A stretch of DNA of 64,000 bases from Homarus americanus. Its lineage: Eukaryota; Arthropoda; Malacostraca; Decapoda; Nephropidae. Numbering within the stretch: the stretch's first letter is position 1; each line of letters starts with the position of its first letter. This document shows, one piece after another, positions 32,421 to 42,905 of the stretch. The position numbers and the translations under genes are program-made. Below the pieces are notes generated by a model. It did no database searches. It was not told the origin of the DNA and saw nothing but the letters and a program-made list of their open reading frames with translations. The stretch lies in NCBI RefSeq assembly GCF_018991925.1, contig NW_024744357.1, positions 2,125,161 through 2,189,160 on the forward strand. Reading direction: 5' to 3'.

Positions 32421-34138
32421 CGGACACGGAGACCAGATACGCCACCATTGAACTAGAGATGCTGGCAGTCGCCTGGGCTATGGCCAAGTGCCGCCTTTAC
32501 CTGTTCGGCCTTGGGCATTTCACCCTCATGACGGACCATCGCCCGCTCATACCCATTCTTAATCACTACACGTTGGACGCCATCGAAAATCCTCGCCTCC
32601 AACGTCTCAAAGAGAAGACCGCCCCTTACGTCTTTACAGCTGTGTGGCGCGCCGGGAAGCTTCTGTGCATACCAGACGCCCTCTCCCGAGCCCCTGTTAG
32701 TCGCCCCACACCTGAAGATGAAGTCGACTGTACCACGGCCGCTGCTCACGTTCGGTCTTTAGTGACACACACAGCCACTTCTCTTGCTGACAAGACGACG
32801 ACGACGCCCTCCATCGAAGACGATAGGACTCTCCAGGAGCTTCGCATCGCCGCCGCTCAAGACCCGGCATACGTCCAACTCCTCGACTACGTCTCCGCTG
32901 GATTCCCCACCAACCGCTACGACATTCACGCCTCCGCCCTCCCCTTCTGGAAGCTAAGGGATAGCCTCTATGCGGACGGAGAGCTGGTGTTGTACGGCCC
33001 CAGGATCGTCGTTCCCGCTGCCCTCCGCCGGCGCACCTTATCCCGCCTCCATGACAGCCACCGCGGCGTTGAAGCCACCAGGCGCAGAGCCCGTCAGACC
33101 GTCTTCTGGCCTGGTATTGACGCCGATATTAAGAGCACGGTTGAGGCCTGTGAGCCTTGCCAGCAACTCCAGCCCAGCCAGCAACAAGAGCCGTACCTGT
33201 GCAATGACCTCCCAAAGCGGCCCTTTGAGTCCGTGTCCGCCGACTTCTTTAATGTGGCCGGAAAGTCTTTCCTGGTGGTCGCCGACAGGCTCTCTGGATG
33301 GCCCGTGGTAGTTCCCTGTGGTCGGGACACCACCTCTTCCAGGGTCATCCGGATGTTTTGTTGCTTCTTCCGGGAAGTCGGAGTGCCTCTCCGCCTCCGA
33401 ACCGACGGTGGGCCCCCGTTCAATAGCCACGAGTTCAAGAGCTTCGCCGAACGCTGGGGCGTCCACCACATCGTCACCTCCCCTCATTACCCGCAGGCGA
33501 ATGGCCACGCCGAGGCAGCGGTAAAGTCCGTAAAATACCTCATCCTCAAGACAGCACCGACGGGGAACCTGGACTGCGAGGAGTTCGACAGGGGCCTACT
33601 GGAACTCCGTAACACCCCTACCCCTGCCGGACGCTCTCCTGCCCAGGTGTTGTATGGCCGCCCCCTTCGTACTTGTGTGCCTGCCCACCCCCAGTCCTTC
33701 TTAGATGAATGGCAGATCAAGGCGGACGAGTGTGACCGCCGTGAGGCTGCCCGGATGGCCCAAGTGACAAGCCACTATGACGCCCAAGCCCGCCCCCTTC
33801 CCAGGTTGGCCGTCGGCCAGCAAGTACGAATCCAGGACCCGACGTCACACCGCTGGGACAAGGTTGGGGTCGTCATGGGCCGTGGCGAGCCTCGTTCGTA
33901 CCAAGTCCGCCTCCCCAGTGGTCGTGTGTGGTGGCGAAACAGACGCCACCTCCGCCCAGTGCCATCCTCTAGTGACGAACCTTCCTCCCCGTCCCCTGTG
34001 TCCCCTTGCCCAGACCAGGAACGAAGGTCGTCAGTTGATCCTCCCATTGTCCCTCGCCGCTCCCCCCGACTCATGGAAAAAGAGTCCGTAGCCGCTCGAG
34101 ATTGCACTACGAGCGTAAAGGGGGAGGGAGGTGTATAG
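32390..34138 (+). CDS. pol: RNase H (remainder) and integrase, gypsy element
   Basis: 582-codon frame with real coding from about 32418. It continues RNase H (ATIELEMLAVAWAMAKCRLY carrying the Glu, then LMTDHRPLI with the second Asp). Integrase follows: an HHCC zinc-binding region (HDSHRGVEATRRRARQTVFW, then CEPCQQ) and the DDE core, with Asp in VSADFFNVAGKSF, Asp in LRTDGGPPFNSHEF and Glu in HYPQANGHAEAAVK. The C-terminal domain has RWDKVGVVMGRGEPRSYQVR, an SH3-like strand pattern rather than a chromodomain. The frame reads through the polypurine tract and ends just inside the 3' LTR (34138). No envelope gene is present. Confidence 0.93.
   Translation: MLSSVWLQVLTDTETRYATIELEMLAVAWAMAKCRLYLFGLGHFTLMTDHRPLIPILNHYTLDAIENPRLQRLKEKTAPYVFTAVWRAGKLLCIPDALSRAPVSRPTPEDEVDCTTAAAHVRSLVTHTATSLADKTTTTPSIEDDRTLQELRIAAAQDPAYVQLLDYVSAGFPTNRYDIHASALPFWKLRDSLYADGELVLYGPRIVVPAALRRRTLSRLHDSHRGVEATRRRARQTVFWPGIDADIKSTVEACEPCQQLQPSQQQEPYLCNDLPKRPFESVSADFFNVAGKSFLVVADRLSGWPVVVPCGRDTTSSRVIRMFCCFFREVGVPLRLRTDGGPPFNSHEFKSFAERWGVHHIVTSPHYPQANGHAEAAVKSVKYLILKTAPTGNLDCEEFDRGLLELRNTPTPAGRSPAQVLYGRPLRTCVPAHPQSFLDEWQIKADECDRREAARMAQVTSHYDAQARPLPRLAVGQQVRIQDPTSHRWDKVGVVMGRGEPRSYQVRLPSGRVWWRNRRHLRPVPSSSDEPSSPSPVSPCPDQERRSSVDPPIVPRRSPRLMEKESVAARDCTTSVKGEGGV
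34117..34131 (+). promoter_or_regulatory. Polypurine tract of the gypsy element
   Basis: AAAGGGGGAGGGAGG immediately before the 3' LTR: the expected plus-strand DNA primer. Confidence 0.9.
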
Positions 34139-34553
34139 ATATGTACATACCAAGATATGTGAACACGCCTGACACCAGGACTCTTGTTACCATTCATTGT
34201 ACCATTTATTCACATGTCTGTATTACTACATATTATTATAGCATGTCTGATGTCCATGCTTATGTCTAATGCCTATGTTCATTTACTATGTCCCGATGTA
34301 CTATGTCTGTACCGCGCTAGTCGAGTAATTAGAAGACCTCATTTATTGTCCTAGGAATGTCTAGCAACTCTCTTTGCCTAGCTAGCTAATTTCCCTCAGA
34401 TCGGTCTCGGCCTACCTACGGTCCGGGGTCCCTAGTAACCGCTCCTGTATCGGTTGGCTATCACGCCCAGTCTTGTACACTTATTGAATATACCTACTGC
34501 TCGTGCCCTGGAGTTTCAAGAACCTTGTCTAGGATTACATCCACCACACCACA
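34132..34553 (+). mobile_element. 3' LTR of the Ty3/gypsy retrotransposon
   Basis: 422 bp, same ends as the 5' LTR, followed by the target duplication GACAG (34554-34558). Together with the 5' LTR it bounds a 6052-bp element (28502-34553). Confidence 0.96.
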
Positions 34554-34558
34554 GACAG

Positions 34559-34843
34559 ATCGTGAGACTCTCAGGCTTCTCATTTTAGCCCCATCAAGTA
34601 GCGTATTCGACGATTTTATTTTTCCATCTGGTGATAGTATCATAAAAGTGATGCCTTAAACACTTGTTTACGGGATCCCCTCTGTGATGAATACAATTGT
34701 CTTGCGTTACCCACATAAAACACTTTAGAGATTCGTCTCCGTAGGGAAGAGGTTAGGGGAGGTAGTCTACTAACCTTGAAACATTACTATAAGTACAGGT
34801 TTTGTTATAAAGTACAGGTACAGTAATTCCCAGACGGAGACAG

Positions 34844-34889
<46 letters not shown>

Positions 34890-34899
34890 CCAATATTAC
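34559..34899. other. Spacer with an (AC)n microsatellite
   Basis: 34559-34850 continues the sequence in which the gypsy element inserted; nothing is recognised there. (AC)n spans 34855-34888, at the 3' end of the minus-strand LINE that follows. Confidence 0.6.
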
Positions 34900-36835
34900 T
34901 GCTTTGCTGTCAATCGTAATCGAGTATGACGATCATCCAACTTTAAGAAACTGATATGAGTTTTTGGGATGTCACCTTCGTTGGTGAGCTCTGAAGTGAC
35001 TAGAAAGGCCGATACGGGACCGGCAGGGTCGTCCACAGATGCTGCACGTCTGAAGGGCTACATCTAGTGCGGGAGGGGCGGCTGCAGTGCCTTTCCGGCG
35101 TTGGCTCTTGTCTGCCTCGGCATACAGTCGGGCTAACTCGAAAGTATTAACACTTTTTCGAGTGGTGCTCCCATGTGAGGGGGACGATTTGGCGTTACGT
35201 TTATTATTTGTTAGGTGACTGTAAAGTATGGTAGCTGCTTTGGCAGTCTAATGTCATCCATGCGGGTATCATGGCCAGTCCAGCGTAGTTGTTCATGGAT
35301 AATGGTAGCGTCGATGCTCCTACAGTTGGTGTCCGTGAGAATACTGGCATTAGTTCTTTTGTCTTCCCAGCAAACTCGGAGGATGGAACGTAGATTACCT
35401 TGGTGAAAGATTTTAAGTGCATTGAAGTGCCCCCTGTCTGTGACCAATGTCTCGCTGCCATAAAGCTCAATATACGGGTACGGAGTCTGCCAAAAGCTTG
35501 AGATACACATCGCATCCGATATTGAATCTCTTCATCGATGTCTACAGTGGTGAACAGGTAGAAGCCGAGACACTGAGAGTGGGTAACATTAGAGAGGGAA
35601 GTACCATTAAGCTGGAGGGATGGTGAAGGTGTCGCTGAACCAGGGGCAGGCTGAAAGAGAATCTAAGACTTACGTACATTCATCTCAAGGCCGAAGTGTG
35701 CATGAGCATCTGCAAGGGTGTTCTGGAACTCCTGTAGGTCGTGTTTAGTGTGAGTGACGAGGGTGAGGTCTTCTTCATACTGAAGTTCAGTAATGGAAGC
35801 CGCCGACATCTACAGGGTATGTTCCTGCCTGGAGTCGTCTTATGTTGAAAAGACGCTTCACCCGGTACTCGATGTTCACCCCGCTGGCTAAATTGACACT
35901 GGCATGAGTAAGGAAGGCAGCCAAGAAGATGGAAAAGTTAGTTGGTGCCAGTACACACTCTTGTTTAACCTCTGTTTGGAAGGAGAAGAAATCTGACCGG
36001 GTGCCGGTGTGCAGGACGCTGCCCTTCATGCAATCGTGAAATTGCCTCACAATGGTGACTAATTTTGATGGGCAGCTAAAACAGCTGAGGATTCGCCAGA
36101 GGGCTTCCATGTTGACCGAGTCAAAGGCCTTGGCCTGGTCGATGAAAGCCATATACAGGTCACGAGGCTCTTCTCTGCGCTTTTCCTGTATCCGGTGGGC
36201 AGCAAAGATCATGTCAGTGGTGCCACGTGTTGTCTAAAACCACACTGAGATTCTGGGAAGTTTTCCGCCTCAGGAAGAAGTCTGCTTAGGAGGACTCGGG
36301 CGATAATCTTGCCAGCTATGGACAAAGGCGAGATCCTATGACAGTTGCCACAGTCTGATCGGTCTTGAAGAACTTGGGGGATTTCCTTCTTTCCCCCCAT
36401 ATTCTCCAGGAGAGAATGGAGACAGCTGGTAAGCAGAAGTCCTCCTACTTTATACACCTCGGCCGGGATTCCATTAGGCCCTGAGGCTTTGTTATTTTTC
36501 ATCTGTTTGATGGCAGTAGCTTCCTCATCCAGGGATGGAGGATAGCTGAGGTTGGTCAGCTCTGGATGCTGAGGGAACTGCTGGGTAGTCAGGACATCCA
36601 CATCGCTGTTTCGGTTGAGCAATGAATGGTAGTGAGGATACTGTCTGATGAGCGGAGGGGAGCTGCGCCACGAGTGACTGGCCCATAAAATGTTTTAGTG
36701 GAAATGAAAAAATCGAGTATCCTATGCTGATCTGCAAGTTTTTTGTGCTTCACGTGCTTTATTTTTAAGCCAGTCGATCTTTAGATTGCGAAGTTCCCGC
36801 TGGGCTGTCGCTTTCGTCTTGCAGAAGGTATCACC
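34900..36835 (-). pseudogene. Minus-strand LINE (third lineage), RT and C-terminal zinc finger
   Basis: Read downward from 36835: RQLRNLKIDWLK-like linker (KATAQRELRNLKIDWLKNKA), the RT entry QMKNNKASGPNGIPAEVYKV, SPLSIAGKIIARVLLSRLL, then QCGFR. Frame 36212-35787 has DLYMAFIDQAKAFDSVNMEA and the VKQECVLAPTNFS block. The catalytic YADD-type motif would fall near 35760-35790, but I only see a degraded QYEEDLTLVT-like stretch. Toward the C-terminus, LYGSETLVTDRGHFNALKIF and RTNASILTDTNCRSIDATII are followed near 34950-35060 by a C2H2 finger (CSICGRPCRSRIGLSSHF then RAH). Frameshifts and stops are frequent. The style matches the abundant invertebrate LINEs whose endonuclease is often labelled craniofacial development protein 2-like; the clade is not certain. 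Confidence 0.75.
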
Positions 36836-37209
36836 TTTTTTTTTTTACGGGGATTAGCCCACCAGGACACAGGTCACAGACCCGCATCGTGGCCCGGGGG
36901 GGCGAAAATGTAATAATAATAATTCATAGTAAATAAAATTTATAATAAAAAGTAAAATAAAATATTAATGGTAATAATAAAAATAACAGCACTGTGATAA
37001 TAATAAAAATAAATACAAAGGAATACAAGAATGAAAAAAAATCAACAGTAAGAAACGCTACAATTGTGTGTAAATGAAGCAGAAAGACAGATGAGCAACC
37101 TGGGACTTGGTCACAATTTTCGTGATGCCATATGGCAGCACGGTTTACCATTAGACAACACATTTCGCTTCCAATATCTTCCCAGGCGGTATTACCTCCC
37201 TGTTTGGTA
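36836..37209 (-). mobile_element. Short non-autonomous element with poly-A end, copy 2
   Basis: Minus-strand counterpart of 7804-8259: poly-T at 36836-36846 (poly-A on its own strand), GGGGATTAGCCC next to it, the same AT-rich centre, and CATATGGCATCACG and TTGGAAGCG near 37100-37190. It interrupts the LINE between its endonuclease and RT. A target duplication was not found; part of the LINE linker seems deleted. Confidence 0.65.
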
Positions 37210-38480
37210 GCTGCCTACTACCTACTACCTGCCGGGTCATTTTCATGAAATCAGTCCTGGTGTATTCTTTTGATCTGGCAGAGGGTCTCTCTGCAGGTTT
37301 TTGTTCTAACAGTATTAAGAGTGTCCCATTCGGCACTGGGATTTACGTTGTTTGCTGTTGGGTTATTTATAAGCCCATGTTCGAGCTGCTCTCTGAAAGT
37401 ATGTGCTACCGCTGGATCCTCCAGACAGTTAATGTTAAAACCTCTTCTGGATGCATGCTGAATTCGCCGTTTTGGGGCGACGTGCAGTGAGAGCTTGCAT
37501 CTGACAAGTCGATGATCAGTGTCACAGTGGTCTGAGGCACGCATGGCACGGGTGATGAGGACATCTTGGCGATCTCTTTCTCTAACAATGATGTAGTGAT
37601 GAGATGCTAGGGTTTGGATTGTGGGTGTTGCACGAACCCTTGAAGTTGTCGACCTGCATAAACAAGGTATTGGTGAGAGTGAGGATGTGTGTGGCACACT
37701 TGCTGAGGAGGAATAGGCCGTTAGGATTACACTTGCCTAGTCCATATCTCTCTATGGTTCTCTGCCAAATGTTAGCATCTGTGCCAACTCTGGCATTGAA
37801 GTCGCCAAGTAGCATAAGTTTTTTTCTCTGGGGATATAGGCTAGCACTCTGTCGAGGTCGGCATAAAAGGCTGCTTGAAGTCATCCTTTGCATCCAGTGT
37901 TGGGGGTGTATGCCCTGATAAAGAAGGCATGATGTGAGTGATTCAGTGGGACTCGAAGCATCGTGAGGCGCTCGTTGATCCCAATAGGCATTTCAGTTAG
38001 CCTGTGTAGGATGCGTTGGCGGATGGTAAAGCCAACTCCATAAATGTCGTTTTTCTCTGCAGCAGGCTTTCCCTCCCAGAAGAAGGTGTAGCCAGACCCC
38101 AGTTCTGTGAGTTGGCCCTCATCTGTCGATGTTATATCTAGTCAGCTCTTTTGCCACAAGGGCAGTTCTTATTTCAAGACGCACATTTGTGCCAGTATTC
38201 AGAAGGGTCCTGACATTCTATGCAGCGACCATAAGAGGTTGTATGGTTTGTTTTTGTTTGGATCTGTGGTGTTGGTCGTGTTTTCGACCGTATAAGGCTG
38301 AATTTAGTGGGTGCGGTTGCTCAGCCAGGTTCGGTGTTTAGGCAGGCTATGTTTAGGGCATCTTTTCCACCCCCTTCCCTATGTGGGGTGAGCAGAGTGG
38401 CTCCTCGAAAGGGTTGCTCAGTTGCACAGATAGGACCGGATTGCACTGCTGCCTAGATCCCACTGCATAAACGACCATCT
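37210..38480 (-). pseudogene. Minus-strand LINE (third lineage), endonuclease region
   Basis: From about 38230 downward: WNVRTLLNTGTNVRLEIRTA then LVAKELTRYNIDR (endonuclease N-terminus), GFTIRQRILHRLTEMPIGIN, LMLLGDFNARVGTDANIW (a GDFN-type motif, frame 37893-37582), CNPNGLFLLSKCATHILTLT and the DTDHRLVRCKL motif (catalytic D-H pair, frame 37697-37251). It then runs into the linker. Stops and frameshifts are present between segments. Together with 34900-36835 this makes an almost complete LINE of about 3.2 kb excluding the inserted element. Sequence from 38480 to about 38830 may be 5' leader. Confidence 0.75.
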
Positions 38481-39007
38481 TATCTATGCTGCCCATGTGC
38501 AGAGTTGTAACTAGAGACTCCTAGCAGTCGCCACTCGTCCGTCGAAATAAGGATTTTTTGGGGTATAGGGGGTTTTGATGATGATAGGATGTATGTTGAG
38601 CTGAGTGATGGCTGGGAGTGAGTTGATTTATGCGCTGAGGCAGGAGCGCAGGCTGCAATCACACATCTTGGCACTCCCTTTTCTTGATCCAGTGGTTCAA
38701 GTGTTGTTACCACAGGGGAGAGGGAGAGTCGCAGTGGACTGCCAATAGCCCAGTTTGTTGGGTTTCGCAATAGTAGTCTGTCCATCAGTTATTGCTTCAT
38801 CCGCCGGTGTAGTCGTTGGGTTTGCATGGTTGTCACCGGCGCCAGAACGTTTCCACATGCCAGTGGGCCCATGAGCCGTCCCACTGCTACTCCAAGATCC
38901 CCTGCTGGTCTAGCCTGGGCCCACGAGGCACCCAGTTACGGTATGTTGCCACGAGAGGAACAGCAGGAGTCTTGATGGTGAGGAGGCTGTGTACTGGCAG
39001 GGAAGAC

Positions 39008-39225
39008 AGGGCTCGTTTACACGATCAGTCTCGGAGCATGTTTTCGAAGCATGGTAACGAAGCTGTGCTCGGGCAGTGATCGTGTAGACGGCAACACTGA
39101 ACCACCAACCCTTAGGGCGGTTACGTGTGGGAGCCTAATAGTTGCGCGGCCACCTACGCGGTTCGCCACTGATTAGTAGCGTGCTCGACCACCATACGTG
39201 GTAACTGATCGTGTAAACGAGCCCT
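39008..39225. mobile_element. Short TIR element (MITE-like)
   Basis: 218 bp bounded by inverted repeats of about 21 bp: AGGGCTCGTTTACACGATCA at the left and its reverse complement at the right, with a further internal TGATCGTGTAGACGG near 39079-39093. No coding frame. No clear target duplication next to either end, so the superfamily is not assigned. The flanks (38830-39007, 39226-39943) show no recognised feature apart from interspersed (TTA)n at 39760-39920. Confidence 0.7.
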
Positions 39226-39941
39226 TATGCAAGTTGCTTCCCTGTTCGCGACGAGGGCTAGCCAGCGGTGGCAGCTGAAAGCAAGAGGGTGCAAGCAGTG
39301 CTTGCACCTTAACACTGACATAATGCTGCCCCACTAGACGCCTTTCACCACCCTGTGTGCGTTACGACGGCTTCCCCGGGCTATGTGTACGAACATCTGA
39401 TCCGCTCAGTGCATGTTGAAAGTTTGCTGACCCACACGTCTACAGCACAAATCTAGAAATTGTTACATCTCAGTCTGTGTTCTAGGGTGTCAGTAATGGC
39501 TGACTTCTTTTTTGGTATATTGATTATATCATCGTGACCGTCTCCAGTACTATGTGGTAAACTCTTGACGGCTTCTTTAACTCTCTCAAGGTAGTCCTTA
39601 TAACTCAACCTAGCACTCTGGCTGGTCATTAACACTTCCACCTGCAGGACATCATACTGTTACGTCGTCTTGACTGTGGCCTCACCAGGATCTTGTACAA
39701 TAAAACAACGCAGTGGGGTAGTTTACAGGGCCATTGTTGAGGGTTACTCTTACTAATGGTTATATTATCATTATCATTATTGGTGTTGTTATTGATATGG
39801 TCCTCCTATCCTCCTCCTCTCTCCTTCTCATTATTATTATTCTTATCAGTTATTACTATTGCTATTACCAGTATTATTATTACTATTATTATTATTTTTT
39901 CATTAATATTATTATTAATTATGAGTGGTTAAATGGAGAGT

Positions 39942-39943
<2 letters not shown>

Positions 39944-39998
<55 letters not shown>
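39944..39998. repeat. (CT)n microsatellite
   Basis: About 27 CT dinucleotides, one of at least seven CT/GA tracts over 25 bp in this window (others at 41919-41973, 42369-42398, 42534-42602, 46063-46112, 52999-53030, 56349-56402, 61134-61182). Confidence 0.97.
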
Positions 39999-40001
<3 letters not shown>

Positions 40002-40033
40002 ATTCCTTATTACTAGAGCAAAGTAACAATGAC

Positions 40034-40125
40034 AGCCAATCAGAGAGGAGCTAGTCGACCAGAACAGCCAATCAGACAGCAACCAGCCGACCAGATCAGC
40101 CAATCAGACAGCAACCAGTCGACCA
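40034..40125 (+). promoter_or_regulatory. Three CCAAT boxes on an exact 32-bp repeat
   Basis: AGCCAATCAG occurs at 40034, 40066 and 40098, each followed by a related GAC/CGACCAG segment, so the unit is a 32-bp tandem repeat. AGCCAATCAG fits the NF-Y consensus. Whether it acts as a promoter is unknown; no start site or gene is visible downstream, where (GT)n and a minisatellite follow. Confidence 0.4.
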
Positions 40126-40223
40126 GTCTTCCTTGGAAAGTGAAGAAGATAACCCAAGAAAAACCAGACGGATAAAACGTAATAAAAACAAACCAGGAAG
40201 AATGAATGGCCGAGTTGCTGCCT

Positions 40224-40224
<1 letters not shown>

Positions 40225-40304
<80 letters not shown>
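40225..40304. repeat. (GT)n microsatellite
   Basis: About 40 GT dinucleotides, potentially Z-DNA-forming. Confidence 0.97.
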
Positions 40305-40306
<2 letters not shown>

Positions 40307-40354
40307 AAGTTTTTGATAAACCTGCATATTGTCTGTCTTTTTTTGTCTCTTATC

Positions 40355-41580
40355 CTCCCCATACACCCTCTCCCCATACACCCCTCTCCCCCATACACCC
40401 ACTCTCCCCCATACACCCCCTCTCCCCATACACCCACTCTCCCCATACACCTCTCCCCATACACCCTCTCCCCCATACACCACTCTCCCCATACACCCCA
40501 CTCTCCCCATACACCCACTCTCCCCCATACACACCCTCTACATACACCCCTCCTCCCCCACATACCCTCTCCCCCCATACACCCCTCTCCCCCCCATACA
40601 CCCTCTACCCCATACACCCCTCTCCCCCATACACCCCTCTCCCCCATACACCCCTCTCCCCATACACCCACTCTCCCCCATTCACCCCTCTCCCCCATAC
40701 ACCCACTCTCCCCATACACCCCTCTCCCCCATACACCCCTCTCCCCCATACCTCTCCCCCCATACACCCTCTCCCCCCCATACCCCTCTCCCCATCACCC
40801 TCTCCCCATCACCCTCTCCCCATACACCCCTCTCCCCCATACACCCCACTCTCCCCCACACACCCCACTCTCCCCATCACCCTCCTCCCCCATACCCTCT
40901 CCCCCCCCCACCCCTCTCCCCCCATACACCCTCTCCCCCCATACACCCCTCTCCCCATACACCCCTCTCCCCATACCCCTCTCCCCATACACCCACCTCT
41001 CCCCCATACACCCTCTCCCCATACACCCCTCTCCCCCATACACCCCTCTCCCCCACACCCCTCTCCCCATACACCCCTCTCCCCATACACCCCTCTCCCC
41101 ATACACCCCTCTCCCCCATACACCCCTCTCCCCCATACACCCTCTCCCCCATACACCCACTCTCCCCATACACCCACTCTCCCCCATACACCCCTCTCCC
41201 CATACACCCCTCCCCATACACCCCACTCTCCCCCATACACCCCACTCCCCCCATACACCACTCTCCCCCCATACACCCTCTCCCCATACACCCACTCTCC
41301 CCCATACACCCCACTCTCCCCCATACACCCACTCTCCCCCATACCCCTCCTCCCCCCATACACCCACTCTCCCCCATACACCCCACTCTCCCCATCACCC
41401 CTCTCCCCCATACACCCACTCTCCCCATACACCCCTCTCCCCATACACCCTCTCCCCCCATACACCTCTCCCCCATACACCCCTCTCCCCCATACACCTA
41501 CTCTCCCCATACACCCACTCTCCCCCCATACACCCCTCTCCCCCCATACACCCCTCTCCCCCCCTTACACCCCACTCCCC
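40355..41580. repeat. 1.2-kb minisatellite, unit CCCCATACACCCCTCTC
   Basis: About 70 imperfect copies of a 15-18 bp unit (CCCCATACACCCCTCTC and variants with ACCCACTC). Strand-asymmetric: almost no G on the plus strand. Long Ser/Pro/His/Thr frames on plus and Gly/Glu/Trp frames on minus arise only from the repeat and are not genes. Confidence 0.97.
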
Positions 41581-41619
41581 AACTCTCCATCCCCTCTATC
41601 TCAGTAACGCCCCCCAAAC

Positions 41620-41850
41620 CCACCCTTAACTCACCATCAGCCCACCCTTAACTCACCCTTAACTCACCATCAGCCCACCCTCAACCCCACCATCAACTCA
41701 CCATCAGCCCACCCTTAACTCACCCCTTAACTCACCATCAGCCCCACCTTAACTCACCATCAGCCCACCCTTAACTCACCCTTAACTCACCATCAGCCCA
41801 CCCTTAACTCACCGCTAACTCACCATCAGCCCACCCTTAACCCACCATAC
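41620..41850. repeat. Minisatellite, unit CAGCCCACCCTTAACTCACC
   Basis: About ten copies of an 18-22 bp unit built from ACCCTTAACTC and ACCATCAGCCC, directly after the previous array and sharing its C-rich strand bias. Confidence 0.93.
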
Positions 41851-41913
41851 AGTGACGTAATCTCGGTGATTGACTGGGTAATGGTCTAAATATCTGTATT
41901 GTTAGTACTTTTA

Positions 41914-41918
<5 letters not shown>

Positions 41919-41977
<59 letters not shown>

Positions 41978-42005
41978 ATCTGTCTGTCTGTCTGTCTGTC
42001 TGTCT
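41919..42005. repeat. (CT)n followed by (CTGT)n
   Basis: (CT)n 41919-41973 passes into (CTGT)n to 42005. The next stretch, 42006-42310, is purine-rich (AGGGAGGAG-type) without a stable unit. Confidence 0.95.
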
Positions 42006-42529
42006 AGGCAAGGGTGGGGACAGAAGAGATGAGTTGGGAGGGAACTACAAAGGGAGGAAGGAATGGGATGACATTGAGGATAGGGAGAGAATTGAATAGG
42101 GGAGGGAGAAGGGATGGGAGAAGGGGGTAGGGTAAGGGGGTGGCTAGGGAGACGTGAGGAGAAGAGACGGATAGGACTAAGGTGTGGCAATTGATGTTGA
42201 GGGGAGGGAGGAGGGAGGGTGTAGGGAGAAGGGGTGGAGAGAAAGGAGGAGGAGAAGGTGTTGAGAGTGTGGGGGAGAGGGAGGAGGAGGGGCAGGTTTG
42301 CTCCCCACCCCCTCCTGACCATAGGAAAGTGTACATGTGAGCAACGCTGGATCCTTGACCTCCCTACGCCAGAGAGAGAGAGAGAGAGAGAGAGAGACCA
42401 TCCTCTCCTCCGTAATATATACCAAGGGAGAAAAAGGATTTACGTTCCACTGAGAATATTAAGGCAGTGTGACTTAACCCTCACTATGGTTCTCTCTCTT
42501 ACCTCTCAAGTTCCTCGTACGTGACCAAT

Positions 42530-42533
<4 letters not shown>

Positions 42534-42587
<54 letters not shown>

Positions 42588-42602
42588 CTCTCTCTCTCTC
42601 TG
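42534..42602. repeat. (CT)n microsatellite
   Basis: About 33 CT dinucleotides with one GC interruption (CGCTCT). A shorter (GA)n lies at 42369-42398. Confidence 0.96.
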
Positions 42603-42711
42603 TCAACCACAATTAACGGTAAAAGAAAAATAGCTTACGGATTTTTATCACTACTGGCGCTACAAAGCTATTGTTTGTTTACATGGCGTGGTTGACCAGG
42701 TGACCGCGAGG

Positions 42712-42740
42712 ATGGCAACAAAGACTCGCGGAGGAAAAAA
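42712..42740 (+). other. Possible first coding exon with a consensus splice donor
   Basis: GAGGATGGC gives an ATG in favourable context; the following 29 bases encode MATKTRGGK plus two bases and meet a perfect donor GTAAGT at 42741. The surrounding 42640-42880 is of normal complexity and GC content between repeat tracts. The protein is not recognisable from nine residues and no downstream exon was identified, so this is only a candidate. Confidence 0.2.
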
Positions 42741-42905
42741 GTAAGTTGTAGCCCGCGATGATAACAACACTCACGTTCTACCTGAATTGATGACCACCAT
42801 ATATACTGGCCTGGAGAACAATGACTGTCCCCCGGCGCGTCAGGGCTGGGAGAATGATCATCCACTCACACTGTGACGGTGGTATCTGATGCTGGGTTAC
42901 TTATG

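Noticed and set aside
28502..34553. Endogenous retrovirus with envelope
   Set aside because: The third frame ends at the polypurine tract; no env-like frame exists between integrase and the 3' LTR.
40133..41651. Very long Ser/Pro/His/Thr frames on plus and Gly/Glu/Trp frames on minus
   Set aside because: They come entirely from the C-rich minisatellite; all frames are open because the unit lacks stop codons.
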